Below are positions 7,583 through 15,961 of a stretch of 64,000 nucleotides of DNA, in pieces. The notes beneath the pieces were generated by a model. The model was not told the DNA's origin. It saw only the letters and a program-made list of their open reading frames with translations, and did no database searches. The DNA comes from Flavisolibacter tropicus. GTDB lineage: Bacteria; Bacteroidota; Bacteroidia; Chitinophagales; Chitinophagaceae. The stretch is from NCBI RefSeq assembly GCF_001644645.1, contig NZ_CP011390.1, forward strand, positions 1,302,001 to 1,366,000, given 5' to 3'. The number at the start of each line of letters is the position of its first letter. Position 1 is the first letter of the stretch. Made by a program: the position numbers and the translations under genes.

Positions 7583-10213
7583 TTACTCTTTTATATCAAC
7601 CAATTGCTCATCAACGTTCCACCCATAAACCTGGACTTGCTTTTCGCCCTTGTTATCTTTTTCAGTAAAATCAATTGTTATGGTCTTTGTTTCACCAGGC
7701 AACACACTCAGATAATTGTCAGAAAAAAATGCAGGAAGAACTCGCTGCCCTGATTGTTTATTGATCAAAGCAATTCGGTTAAAAAATGCAATAGGATTGG
7801 CTTTGTCATTTGTCACCGTCAGACTGACATGGCTTCCATTTATCCTTTTTGCAGATACAGTCAACTTCGTTTTTTTCATTTGCTGTAAGGCCGTGTAATT
7901 ACCATCTACGCCCGGCAGCCAATATAAATTTTCACTAAGCAATTGTTTTTGTTCAGAGAATAGTTTTAGTGATACAAACACGCCTTCTTTGTTATTTAAC
8001 CCTTTTAAAAAACCACTGATCGGAAATACCTTTTTGCTCATACTGGCTCCCACCTCGTTAAATAGTAAAGAGTACAAGCTGTCCTTTCCGGTCAACATAT
8101 CATATGTTTTAACCTCCAGCATCAAATTGCGTCTTATATCAAATCCATTATTCACCAGCATCACCATACTGTCAGAAGGGTTCATCATAACATGTAAGGA
8201 TTCGCTGCCCTTTCTCAATCCATACAAACAGGCATTTACATCCAAATAATAATCATACATCTGTCCACGCAGTGCTGTCCAGGGATTCTGTGTTTTCCAA
8301 ATTATACTGCCAGTATACCAATCCCACATATGAGATGAAAAACCTTCCATCAGGGCACGGTATTGATTGTAATTGACCAACTGCGCCTTCATGGCAAAGT
8401 CTTTAGCATCTTTTGCCGCGCCGTATTGATCAACATAGTGCTCGTAAGAAATGTATTTATGATACTCCCAAACCGAATCGGCATGGGATGGATATTTGGG
8501 CGGCACTAAGTTTTGCGCAGGAATAAAGCGTTGCAAAGAAGCATAGTCTCCCACTCCTACTGAGCCCACCTCCGAATTGTAAGGGAAGGTTTTGCGGCTC
8601 CAGAATGTTTTAGTATCCTGGACAGAATAAGGTCCATCGCCATTGCCACCGATTGTGTTCAGCGACATGCTGTCACTGTTAGAATAGTCAAAGAAATAAC
8701 GGGTACCATCTAATGTTGGCAACAATGAGTCTCTCAACGGAATTAATATATCATCGGGTGGTGTAATCTCATTGCCACCGCACCAAAACGCCAGTGAGGG
8801 ATGATTACGGATCAACTTGATTTGGTCTGTCGCTGTTTGCAGGGCCAGCTGATGATCATCAGGGTACTTTCTTCTTGTCCACTGATCTTCTTTTTTCATA
8901 GGATCCAGCCATCGTCCATTACAATCGCCACTAAACCAGAAATCCTGGAATACCAATAAACCATATTTATCACAGGCTTTGTAAAATTCTGGACGTTCAG
9001 TGATCGCACCACCCCAGATGCGGATTAGATTCAAATTCATATCCCGGTGAAACCGGATCTCTGCATTATAACGTTGTTCACTAAAACGAAGCATGGCATC
9101 CGAAATGATCCAGTTGCCACCTTTAATAAAAACTTTTTGCCCGTTAACAAAAGCCTGCATGCTACCAGTGTGCGCATTCCACTGATTGGTTATTTGCCTT
9201 ACACCAAATTGAATCGTTTCTTCATCAGATATTTTTTGGCCCGACAAAAACTGCAATTTGATATTGTATAAGTTCTGTTCACCATATCCATTGGGCCACC
9301 AGAGTTTGGGGTTTTCTAATACAAAATCAGGAAGCTTAACGGTTGTCGTTTTATTAGGTGCCAGTGTAACGGCTTTGCTGATCGTTTTGTTAGCCAATTG
9401 ATATTGCAATACTCCATTAACCGATTGGTTACTGGCATTGGTCAATTCAGCACTTAGCTTTATGGTGGCAGGAGTTTGTTTTACGTCATCAGGCTTACGC
9501 ACACCTGGTACCAGTGTTACGATGTACGGATTGTTGATGTTTACCGCATTTGTTTTTTCAATAAATACTTTATCCCAAATGCCGGTATTGCGGTCACGCA
9601 TCGGCTGAATCCAATCCCAACCAGCTGTGTACTGTGTAGTCAAATTTTTAGCTATGGTTCCATCGCCCCCTTGTCCTCCGTTCGGGTTTCCTGGCACATC
9701 GGGCGGCAATACTAAAACGGCTAATCGATTATTGCCATCCTTGGCTAAATAGTTCGTGATATTGAATTGAGCCCTCATCAACATGCCTTCATGCACGTTC
9801 TCATTTAACTTTTTGCCGTTGAGAAATAGATCATACTTATAGTTTACCCCTCTCAGTTGCAACCAAACCTGTTCACCAGAGGCAGCCTTCTCCTTGAAAT
9901 CTTTTACAAACCAATAAGTGTAATGATCATTGCCGGTGAAGTAAATATCTGGAATGTATTTATTGTTCATTCCATAAAAGGGATCGGCAACCTGCTTGTT
10001 GTTGAGTAATGTAGTAAGTACTGTGCCCGGTACTGTTGCCGGTAACCAGTCCGTAAGTTTATTACGGCTAGATGAAATGACTTCCCCTTTTTCTTTTACA
10101 TTCTTAATATTCGTGCAATACCAACCACTATTAAGTTCGTAGCGGTTCTGCGCATACAAACCTAGCGTTAGGAACAACAGGCTGATAAGTAAATGACTCT
10201 TCTTATGTAACAT
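7583..10213 (-). CDS. GH2 beta-mannosidase/exo-glucosaminidase-like hydrolase, secreted
   Basis: An 876-residue GH2 enzyme with signal peptide (1-21, ending LYAQ), N-terminal sugar-binding domain, Ig-like domain, TIM barrel and C-terminal beta domains. The motif AGWDWIQPMRDRNTGIW (about 197-213) places it in the exo-beta-D-glucosaminidase/plant-type endo-beta-mannosidase branch of GH2, not the LacZ branch. The acid/base is in FWCGGNEITPPDD (Glu482) and the probable nucleophile in YNSEVGS (Glu548). Surrounded by GH92 and GH125, cleavage of the Man-beta-1,4-GlcNAc link of the N-glycan core is the most economical guess; chitosan-type activity cannot be excluded from sequence. Confidence 0.82.
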   Translation of the reverse strand: MLHKKSHLLISLLFLTLGLYAQNRYELNSGWYCTNIKNVKEKGEVISSSRNKLTDWLPATVPGTVLTTLLNNKQVADPFYGMNNKYIPDIYFTGNDHYTYWFVKDFKEKAASGEQVWLQLRGVNYKYDLFLNGKKLNENVHEGMLMRAQFNITNYLAKDGNNRLAVLVLPPDVPGNPNGGQGGDGTIAKNLTTQYTAGWDWIQPMRDRNTGIWDKVFIEKTNAVNINNPYIVTLVPGVRKPDDVKQTPATIKLSAELTNASNQSVNGVLQYQLANKTISKAVTLAPNKTTTVKLPDFVLENPKLWWPNGYGEQNLYNIKLQFLSGQKISDEETIQFGVRQITNQWNAHTGSMQAFVNGQKVFIKGGNWIISDAMLRFSEQRYNAEIRFHRDMNLNLIRIWGGAITERPEFYKACDKYGLLVFQDFWFSGDCNGRWLDPMKKEDQWTRRKYPDDHQLALQTATDQIKLIRNHPSLAFWCGGNEITPPDDILIPLRDSLLPTLDGTRYFFDYSNSDSMSLNTIGGNGDGPYSVQDTKTFWSRKTFPYNSEVGSVGVGDYASLQRFIPAQNLVPPKYPSHADSVWEYHKYISYEHYVDQYGAAKDAKDFAMKAQLVNYNQYRALMEGFSSHMWDWYTGSIIWKTQNPWTALRGQMYDYYLDVNACLYGLRKGSESLHVMMNPSDSMVMLVNNGFDIRRNLMLEVKTYDMLTGKDSLYSLLFNEVGASMSKKVFPISGFLKGLNNKEGVFVSLKLFSEQKQLLSENLYWLPGVDGNYTALQQMKKTKLTVSAKRINGSHVSLTVTNDKANPIAFFNRIALINKQSGQRVLPAFFSDNYLSVLPGETKTITIDFTEKDNKGEKQVQVYGWNVDEQLVDIKE

Positions 10214-10228
10214 GCCCTCTTTATGCGT

Positions 10229-10441
10229 TTAGGTTAAATAAAATACACCTGATGCTAAACCAGCCACAGACAACTTAGTGACATTAGCCTTAACGTTAGT
10301 CTGTCTAACCGCGTTTCCATTTACATTGAAAACCGTTAACGCTGGTTTACTGCTTACATCAGGAACTGTAACTGAAACAATACCATCTTTTACAACCGGA
10401 TTGCGTGACAATGAAATGCATTTTCTATAACAAATGGCTCA
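10229..10441 (-). pseudogene. orphan type IX secretion C-terminal sorting tail
   Basis: An open frame of about 70 codons without a plausible start codon, wedged between the GH92 and GH2 genes. It reads SRNPVVKDGIVSVTVPD, then LTVFNVNGNAVRQ and ends LSVAGLASGVFYLT. This is the layout of a type A type IX sorting domain: NPV-x-x-G start, central (V/I)xNxxGxxV, terminal LxxLxxGxYxL. It has no passenger domain; an in-frame stop lies about 30 codons before the NPV motif. I read it as the remnant of a secreted protein whose catalytic part was deleted. Neither flanking GH carries such a tail. Confidence 0.65.
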
Positions 10442-10452
10442 ATAATCTTAGC

Positions 10453-12783
10453 TTAAAATTGAAAGCCAGGACGATATTTTTTATCTATCCCCCATTTTTC
10501 ACCAGGTTTGTTACCCATTTTAATAACCAACTCTCCGCCAGCTACTATATCCTTATGCAATAAGTAGGAATAGGGATATGGCTTGCCATTCAATGTCATT
10601 GACTGAATATAAAGGTTGGCCTTACTGTTATTTTCAACTTTAATTGTGAACGGTTTCTTACCTGAATGGATAACCGCTTTGTTGATCAGCGGACTACCCA
10701 TTACATACGTACCACTAACCGGATTTACCGGATAAAGCCCCATTGTCGATAGCACATACCATGTACTCATTTCTCCAGCATCATCATTGCCACATAGGCC
10801 ATTGGGCTGCGCTGTATAAAAACTATCAGCAATCTGGCGAATCTTTTCTGCGGTTTTCCATGGCTGTCCTGCATACGCATACAGATAAGTAATATGATGA
10901 TTGGGTTCATTACCTTGTGCATACTGCCCAATCATTCCGGAGATATCAGGCGAACTACTCTCATTTAAAACTGGTGTGGCCGAGAATAGACTATCTAACT
11001 TCTTAATGAAGGTTTGCTCCCCTCCCATTAACTCGATTAACCCATTAGCGTCGTGCGGCACCAACCAGGTATATTGCCAGGCATTGCCTTCGCAATAATC
11101 GTTTTGCCGGTGTAAGGCACTGAAAGGATTAAAAGGACTTCTCCAGGTTTCTTTTGATAACCGACCTCTCATAAACCCTGTGGAAGGATCGAAATAGAGT
11201 TTATACAGTTCGGCTCTTTGTGAGAAATATCGATAGTCGTCTTGTTTATTCAATTTCTTTGCTACCTGTGCAATAGCATAATCCCCAATTGCATACTCCT
11301 GTGCTTTGGCTACTGATTCAGCTACACTATCAGCAGGAATGAATTGAAGCTTTTGAATAAACTGAATACCATCTTTTTGCTGCATGGCAGAATGCTTCAT
11401 AGCCTCATAAGCCAGGTTAACGTCAAAGCCTTTAAAACCTTTCAGGATAGCATCAGCAATTACTGGCACAGCGGGGTAACCGATCATGGTATTGGTTTCA
11501 TTCCCCTGGAAATGCCAAACCGGCAACTTGCCCTGTTCTTTATAAATAGCCAGGAAGGTGTTGATATAATCACTTACTTTCTCTGGTTGAATTATGGTAG
11601 CCAGTGGATGCAAACCTCTATACGTATCCCATAATGAAAATAGATTGTAGGTGGTATAACCGGGATTGGAATGAGGTTTTAAATCGGCCCCTAAGTAATC
11701 ACCATTGTGATCATTAAAAATGGAAGGCGCAAATAAGCTATGAAATAGAGCCGAATAAAAAATGGTTTTGATTTTTCTGTCTGCCTCTATTTCAATTTTT
11801 CCAAGCTCCTTGTTCCATTTATCGGCTGCCTGATTTTTTATCTTTTCAAAGTCCCATCCCGAAACTTCTGCTTTTATATTCCCTAAAGCATTCGCTGCGC
11901 TCACGGCTGATAGCCCCACCTTCACTCCCATTTTCGGGTTGGCTGTAGCATTAAAATATAAAGCGGCTTTTACAAACTTACCTTTTGCCTTGTTGCCAGC
12001 TATAGATGTTGTGCTGTCATAAAACGAAAACTTTGTCACTGGCTGGGAAAGCTTTATGGCAAAGTATACCCGCTGATCTCTTGCCCACCCTTTCGAAAAC
12101 CGATAACCGGTAAATGTGGAGTCATTTAATTTTTCGATATAAGTATCTACTGGCGCATCCCAACCCATACCAAACGATAAGTCAATGAGCAAATGCGCAT
12201 TGTCCGTTTTTTCATATTTGTATTGATGAAAACCTACTCTTTCTGTAGCAGTAAGCTGCGCATCTACTTTGTACTTATCTAAGTAAACCCGATAATAGCC
12301 AGGCTTACAAGTTTCGTTTTTATGCGAAAAAGAAGAGCCGTAACCAGATGCTGGATCCTCAATCTTCATTTTTTCCAATTGCAAGCTACCGTTGGCAGGA
12401 AGAATAAGAATATCATTCAAATCGCCAATACCTGTACCGCTTAAATGTGTATGCGTAAATCCAAGGATTTCCTTACTTGAATAATTATACCCACTACACC
12501 AGTCCCACCCATTGAATTTATCCCAGGTTTGGATAATGTTAGAAGGCCCTAATTGCACCGCACCGGCAGGTACATTGGCCCCTAGAAATACGTGACCATG
12601 TTCTGCGGTACCAATGAAGGGATCTACATATTCAGTAAACGATTGCTTTTTTCCTGCTTGGGAAAAACTTACTAGCGTTGAAAAGGAAAAGATAATTAGG
12701 CCAAGGGGATTGACAACAGCCTGTAGGCCAATGGCACGTTTCCTCATAAAGCTGGCAAATAAACTTCTATTCTTCATGCACAT
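10453..12783 (-). CDS. GH92 alpha-mannosidase, secreted
   Basis: A 776-residue calcium-dependent GH92 exo-alpha-mannosidase. The start is ATG 12783 or the second Met at 12777; the first ~42 residues include a hydrophobic segment ending SFSQA, a signal peptide with an unusually long charged front. Family marks are YVDPFIGTAEHGHVFLGANV (about 50-69), THLSGTGIGDL, EGNAWQYTWLVPHD holding the probable acid Glu, and NDDAGEMSTWYVLSTMGLYP holding the Asp pair of the base. Members act on alpha-1,2, 1,3, 1,4 or 1,6 mannose; the linkage cannot be read here. It heads the run GH92-GH2-GH125. Confidence 0.9.
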   Translation of the reverse strand: MCMKNRSLFASFMRKRAIGLQAVVNPLGLIIFSFSTLVSFSQAGKKQSFTEYVDPFIGTAEHGHVFLGANVPAGAVQLGPSNIIQTWDKFNGWDWCSGYNYSSKEILGFTHTHLSGTGIGDLNDILILPANGSLQLEKMKIEDPASGYGSSFSHKNETCKPGYYRVYLDKYKVDAQLTATERVGFHQYKYEKTDNAHLLIDLSFGMGWDAPVDTYIEKLNDSTFTGYRFSKGWARDQRVYFAIKLSQPVTKFSFYDSTTSIAGNKAKGKFVKAALYFNATANPKMGVKVGLSAVSAANALGNIKAEVSGWDFEKIKNQAADKWNKELGKIEIEADRKIKTIFYSALFHSLFAPSIFNDHNGDYLGADLKPHSNPGYTTYNLFSLWDTYRGLHPLATIIQPEKVSDYINTFLAIYKEQGKLPVWHFQGNETNTMIGYPAVPVIADAILKGFKGFDVNLAYEAMKHSAMQQKDGIQFIQKLQFIPADSVAESVAKAQEYAIGDYAIAQVAKKLNKQDDYRYFSQRAELYKLYFDPSTGFMRGRLSKETWRSPFNPFSALHRQNDYCEGNAWQYTWLVPHDANGLIELMGGEQTFIKKLDSLFSATPVLNESSSPDISGMIGQYAQGNEPNHHITYLYAYAGQPWKTAEKIRQIADSFYTAQPNGLCGNDDAGEMSTWYVLSTMGLYPVNPVSGTYVMGSPLINKAVIHSGKKPFTIKVENNSKANLYIQSMTLNGKPYPYSYLLHKDIVAGGELVIKMGNKPGEKWGIDKKYRPGFQF

Positions 12784-12814
12784 TTTATTATTTATAATTC
12801 TGAAAACTTCGAAC

Positions 12815-13123
12815 TCACAGTTTTAACTTCTGAATGATAAACCCACCAATTTGTTTCCCCTGTTCCTGGCCATTCTCAATAGCATCACGGTAATGAATAC
12901 CTCCATAAAAGCGGGAAATGGCAGCTTCATCTGCAACTTGTTTAAACGATTTAAATCGACGCGCACCCAAACCAAACTCCTTTTCTGAATTATCGTTAAA
13001 AGAAAAGCTTTCGCCAAATAGCTTGGTCAAAACCACAGCAGCAGCAGCAGCAGCAGTAGAAACAACACTATGACCTGAAGGGTATTCTGGAAATGGCGGT
13101 GTTTGTAATAAAGGTCGCCACCC
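12815..13123 (-). pseudogene. vanadium-dependent haloperoxidase / PAP2 C-terminal remnant
   Basis: About 102 codons in one frame match only the C-terminal third of a PAP2-superfamily vanadium haloperoxidase-like protein: WRPLLQTPPFPEYPSGHSVV with the SGH motif, a polyalanine run, then ISRFYGGIHYRDAIENG containing the R...G-x-H-x-x-x-D signature. The N-terminal two thirds are missing, and a TGA (13,124-13,126) precedes the fragment in frame. A seven-fold cag trinucleotide run (about 13,035-13,056) encodes the alanines. Sequence beyond 13,130 belongs to the leader-like repeat of the decayed small-protein gene, so the break coincides with that element. Confidence 0.75.
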
Positions 13124-13126
13124 TCA

Positions 13127-13607
13127 TTCAAAGTAAATCCAATACATTCTTATGGTTATGCCGATGAAGCGTAATAGTCTATTGTACCTTTCCTGTTGGT
13201 TATCTGTGCCTGTCCTGTGGGTAAGTCCGTACCAACAGCCCAGTAAAAGCCCTCCATCTGGGATACTACCACAGTACGTCTTCGTTCAGCAGCCTATGCT
13301 ACTACTGCCTTTCCCTCTGTGGACTGTCGTCTGTCGACTGTTGACTTCTTCTCCTCCCTTCTTCCTTCATCATTCCTTGTTCCTTATTCAATATTCCTTT
13401 TCTCCTTTCCCTCTTTTCATCTCTTAGCTTCTTTGCGCTGTTCCTCCTTAGCGTCTTTGCGTGCAACCCCAGCCCTCGCATTACAACCTCTCCTAAAGTA
13501 TATAGCTAAAGCAGCCCCCCTTGCAAATAAACAAAATCAGAAGCAAATCACTAAATTGCTTAGCAAGCATAAATAACTTTAAACCTAAGACCTTAAATTC
13601 GCCCACA
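13127..13607 (+). repeat. decayed copy of the repeat-rich leader of the 5,108 gene
   Basis: Blocks conserved with 4,765-5,107, in the same order and orientation: gtaagtccgtaccaac followed by aaaagccctc; the CT-rich core at 13,368-13,410; tata-gctaaag near 13,501; cccttgcaa near 13,519; a degenerate aaattgct near 13,553. Between them the sequences differ. The promoter has lost its consensus. Short plus-strand frames here are Leu/Ser/Phe-rich products of CT-rich sequence and are not called. Confidence 0.65.
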
Positions 13608-13931
13608 TTGGCACAATAAGTAGGCCCGATTTTTATCACCGTTACCATCGATGGCATCATCTTTTATAAACTGGGCGACAAGTATTACATGCGCTCTAAG
13701 GGCAACTACAGAAGCGGCAAGCTGATATGCAAGGAACCCAATCTCTAAGGCACCATGGCCAATGCCGACCGGTTTGGTGAGACCTCCAAGATCGTCATGT
13801 CTATTTGCTATCACCACCTGTCATCAGAAGTGCGCAGGCAGGGATTGTTTGGCAAGCTAATGGGGAAGGTAAACTTCTGGCTGCGAGAGGAAAATAGGGA
13901 AGAAAAAAAGGAAGCGTTGAAGACACATTGA
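13608..13931 (+). pseudogene. decayed paralog of the 5,108 small basic protein
   Basis: Read in one frame from TTG 13608, this gives LAQ*VGPIFITVTIDGIIFY, MRSKGNYRSG, then L*GTMANADRFGETS and ends at TGA 13929-13931. It aligns without a frameshift to residues 1-113 of the intact protein. The start ATG is now TTG; stops at 13,617 (CAA to TAA) and 13,746 (CAG to TAA) interrupt it. The C-terminal half is replaced or lost, although a weak echo of the KVKRNG segment may remain near 14,060-14,090. The GC-rich codon style of the intact copy is retained. Confidence 0.8.
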
Positions 13932-14260
13932 CAAATGCTTTTGCATCTAGCAATGACTATCCCATAATAACCGGATCCTGCTATTAAAAAGCAGTTGACT
14001 GCAACACCGAATACAATATGCACAGCGCCACTAATTACTCAGAAGGTAGTAACAGTCCGCGATAATCGAAAAGTAAAGAAAGAATGGTATGCATCACACT
14101 GAAAGGTAACGCAAATAGTAAGCTACAAATACTAAATAAGAGTGTAGATATAATCCGTTTAAATGTGGTTGTGCTACTTCCTGTCAACCAGAACTTTTTC
14201 CTATAGCCAATAGCCAGATAATGTGAAAAGCGATTACTTTAAATCCATACGTGAATAATC
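13932..14260. other. intergenic tail after the decayed paralog
   Basis: About 330 bp with no intact gene. A faint resemblance to the C-terminal coding end of the 5,108 gene near 14,060-14,090 is the only structure noticed. Confidence 0.3.
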
Positions 14261-15961
14261 CTAATGGAATAAATACGAGATTGAAAATGTAGCATGCACA
14301 TTTGCTACATCAACATTTTCATCCAATGCAGTATTATACTGCCACTGATAGTTTAAAGAGCGAACAAGAGAAAGATTAGCAGAATATATAAAGCGCTTTT
14401 GAAGCCAACTTTTGTTAAGACTAAAGGCTAAATCAACCCAATGCCTTCCAAATTCCTGTCGCGATGCAAATGCATCATAATAAAAGTCATTATTATGAAC
14501 AATCCGTTCAAACGTAACACCAAACTTATTCAAATCTTTAAGCCAGTTTACCCCAATAGTCTGACTACTCCCACCAGGCCCTATACCAGCACCTATTACC
14601 TGACCTTGGTTTGTATAACCATGTTTTACTTGATGGTGTATATACCAACTTTGCAGTTCCCTTACTTGGATAGTTTGCGGCATTTGCAAATGGGTAACTT
14701 CAATAAACAATTCAACTTCTTTGCTTTTAGTAGCTGAGAATAATTTTCTTCCTCCTATAATATAAGCCCTTGCATGCTCAGGCTCCAATAGTAGATCTCT
14801 CCCATTTTGCGAATGATCATTCCTACCATATTCTGCATAAAATTCAGCTTTACTTTCGGGCAGAACCAGCCGAGTCAAAAGAGAAAACACTTGGTCTCTA
14901 CCAAATGCATCTTCTTTTCTGGCATTTCCCTTAAATAAAGCAGTAACAACAGGTAAGTAACCATTTAATGAAGTAGATACATTTGATTTGTATTGATAAA
15001 ACACCCTTCCAACACCTAAATGAAGACCAGGGGTCCATTTAGGCTGCCAAGTAATTACCATCCCATTGATATATCGATCACCTTCTTCTGGTTTTGGAAT
15101 ATATAACTTTTGACCTTCAAAAGTACGAGCCGTATCTGGGGGTAATATATTAGAGGTGGATAAAATTCCACTAATTACTTGCCCTTCAAATGAGCCAATG
15201 CCCGTAACAATTGGAGCTGTAGTATTAAGTGTTAAATGCTTAAACCCAGGTGCATTATTACTCATTAACAATGAGTTTCGTACACCAGGCCCCCACCACA
15301 AATTCTCTGTAGAAACACCTAAAGAAAGCTTTTTATAATTAATCCGAACACTCGATTGACCAGGAAAAAGCTTTACATACTCTTTAGTACCAAATCGCTC
15401 GGGTGCGTCAATACGGTTTAATACATAATAATAGCTTTTCCAGATACTATCACTATGAGATGCAGGAAAAGTAGTGAAACTAGCATTTTGTGCATAGACA
15501 AGTTCTGGTTTCAGTTGAATACTTAACGGCCCCACTTTAGCAAATAACCCAGTAGACATTTGACTTTGATAGCCTTTAGCAGGAACCATAGATCCATCAT
15601 TCCATCCAAAAGGATGGTGAGAATTGTACAGTTGTTTTACAGAAACCGGTAATATAGCTAATGAGAACTTATCCTTTTTAAGGAATAGTTTGTTGCCTTT
15701 ACTGTAATCGCTTTCAAGAGAATTAGAATCAGGAAAAACGAGCTCTATATTACTCAGTGGTCTTACTAAAAAAGAAGTATTTAGTCCTACTTTGCCCTCC
15801 AATTGCAAAAATCTGGCGCCATCTTCTAGCAATGGAGTGCCGACAGGTAATGATTGGGCAGCTGAAAAAATAGATATAAACTGAAAAAATAAAACGAAAG
15901 CTATTGTTCCAGAAACTCTTATAAAAGCTTTCTCTCCCGCAAACAAAAATCTAAAATGCAT
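14261..15961 (-). CDS. capsule assembly Wzi-family outer-membrane protein
   Basis: A 566-residue protein with an N-terminal signal/hydrophobic segment (about 16-35, ending SAAQS) and a beta-barrel pattern through to a C-terminal Phe-His. The segment GVSTENLWWGPGVRNSLLMS and the run that follows are typical of Bacteroidota capsule assembly Wzi proteins, which sit in the outer membrane and hold the polysaccharide at the surface. It overlaps the upstream phosphoglycosyltransferase gene by 11 bp, so both are translated from one message. It is the last gene of the exopolysaccharide run. Confidence 0.85.
   Translation of the reverse strand: MHFRFLFAGEKAFIRVSGTIAFVLFFQFISIFSAAQSLPVGTPLLEDGARFLQLEGKVGLNTSFLVRPLSNIELVFPDSNSLESDYSKGNKLFLKKDKFSLAILPVSVKQLYNSHHPFGWNDGSMVPAKGYQSQMSTGLFAKVGPLSIQLKPELVYAQNASFTTFPASHSDSIWKSYYYVLNRIDAPERFGTKEYVKLFPGQSSVRINYKKLSLGVSTENLWWGPGVRNSLLMSNNAPGFKHLTLNTTAPIVTGIGSFEGQVISGILSTSNILPPDTARTFEGQKLYIPKPEEGDRYINGMVITWQPKWTPGLHLGVGRVFYQYKSNVSTSLNGYLPVVTALFKGNARKEDAFGRDQVFSLLTRLVLPESKAEFYAEYGRNDHSQNGRDLLLEPEHARAYIIGGRKLFSATKSKEVELFIEVTHLQMPQTIQVRELQSWYIHHQVKHGYTNQGQVIGAGIGPGGSSQTIGVNWLKDLNKFGVTFERIVHNNDFYYDAFASRQEFGRHWVDLAFSLNKSWLQKRFIYSANLSLVRSLNYQWQYNTALDENVDVANVHATFSISYLFH

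Noticed and set aside
13152-13576. Two overlapping plus-strand frames in the leader of the decayed paralog
   Set aside because: Products are Leu/Ser/Phe-rich, as expected of CT-rich repeat DNA; no counterpart is conserved at 4,765-5,107.
5108-13931. Composite transposon carrying the GH92-GH2-GH125 block between the two small-protein copies
   Set aside because: The copies are strongly diverged, no transposase or terminal inverted repeats were found at either, and GH3-GH29 lie outside.
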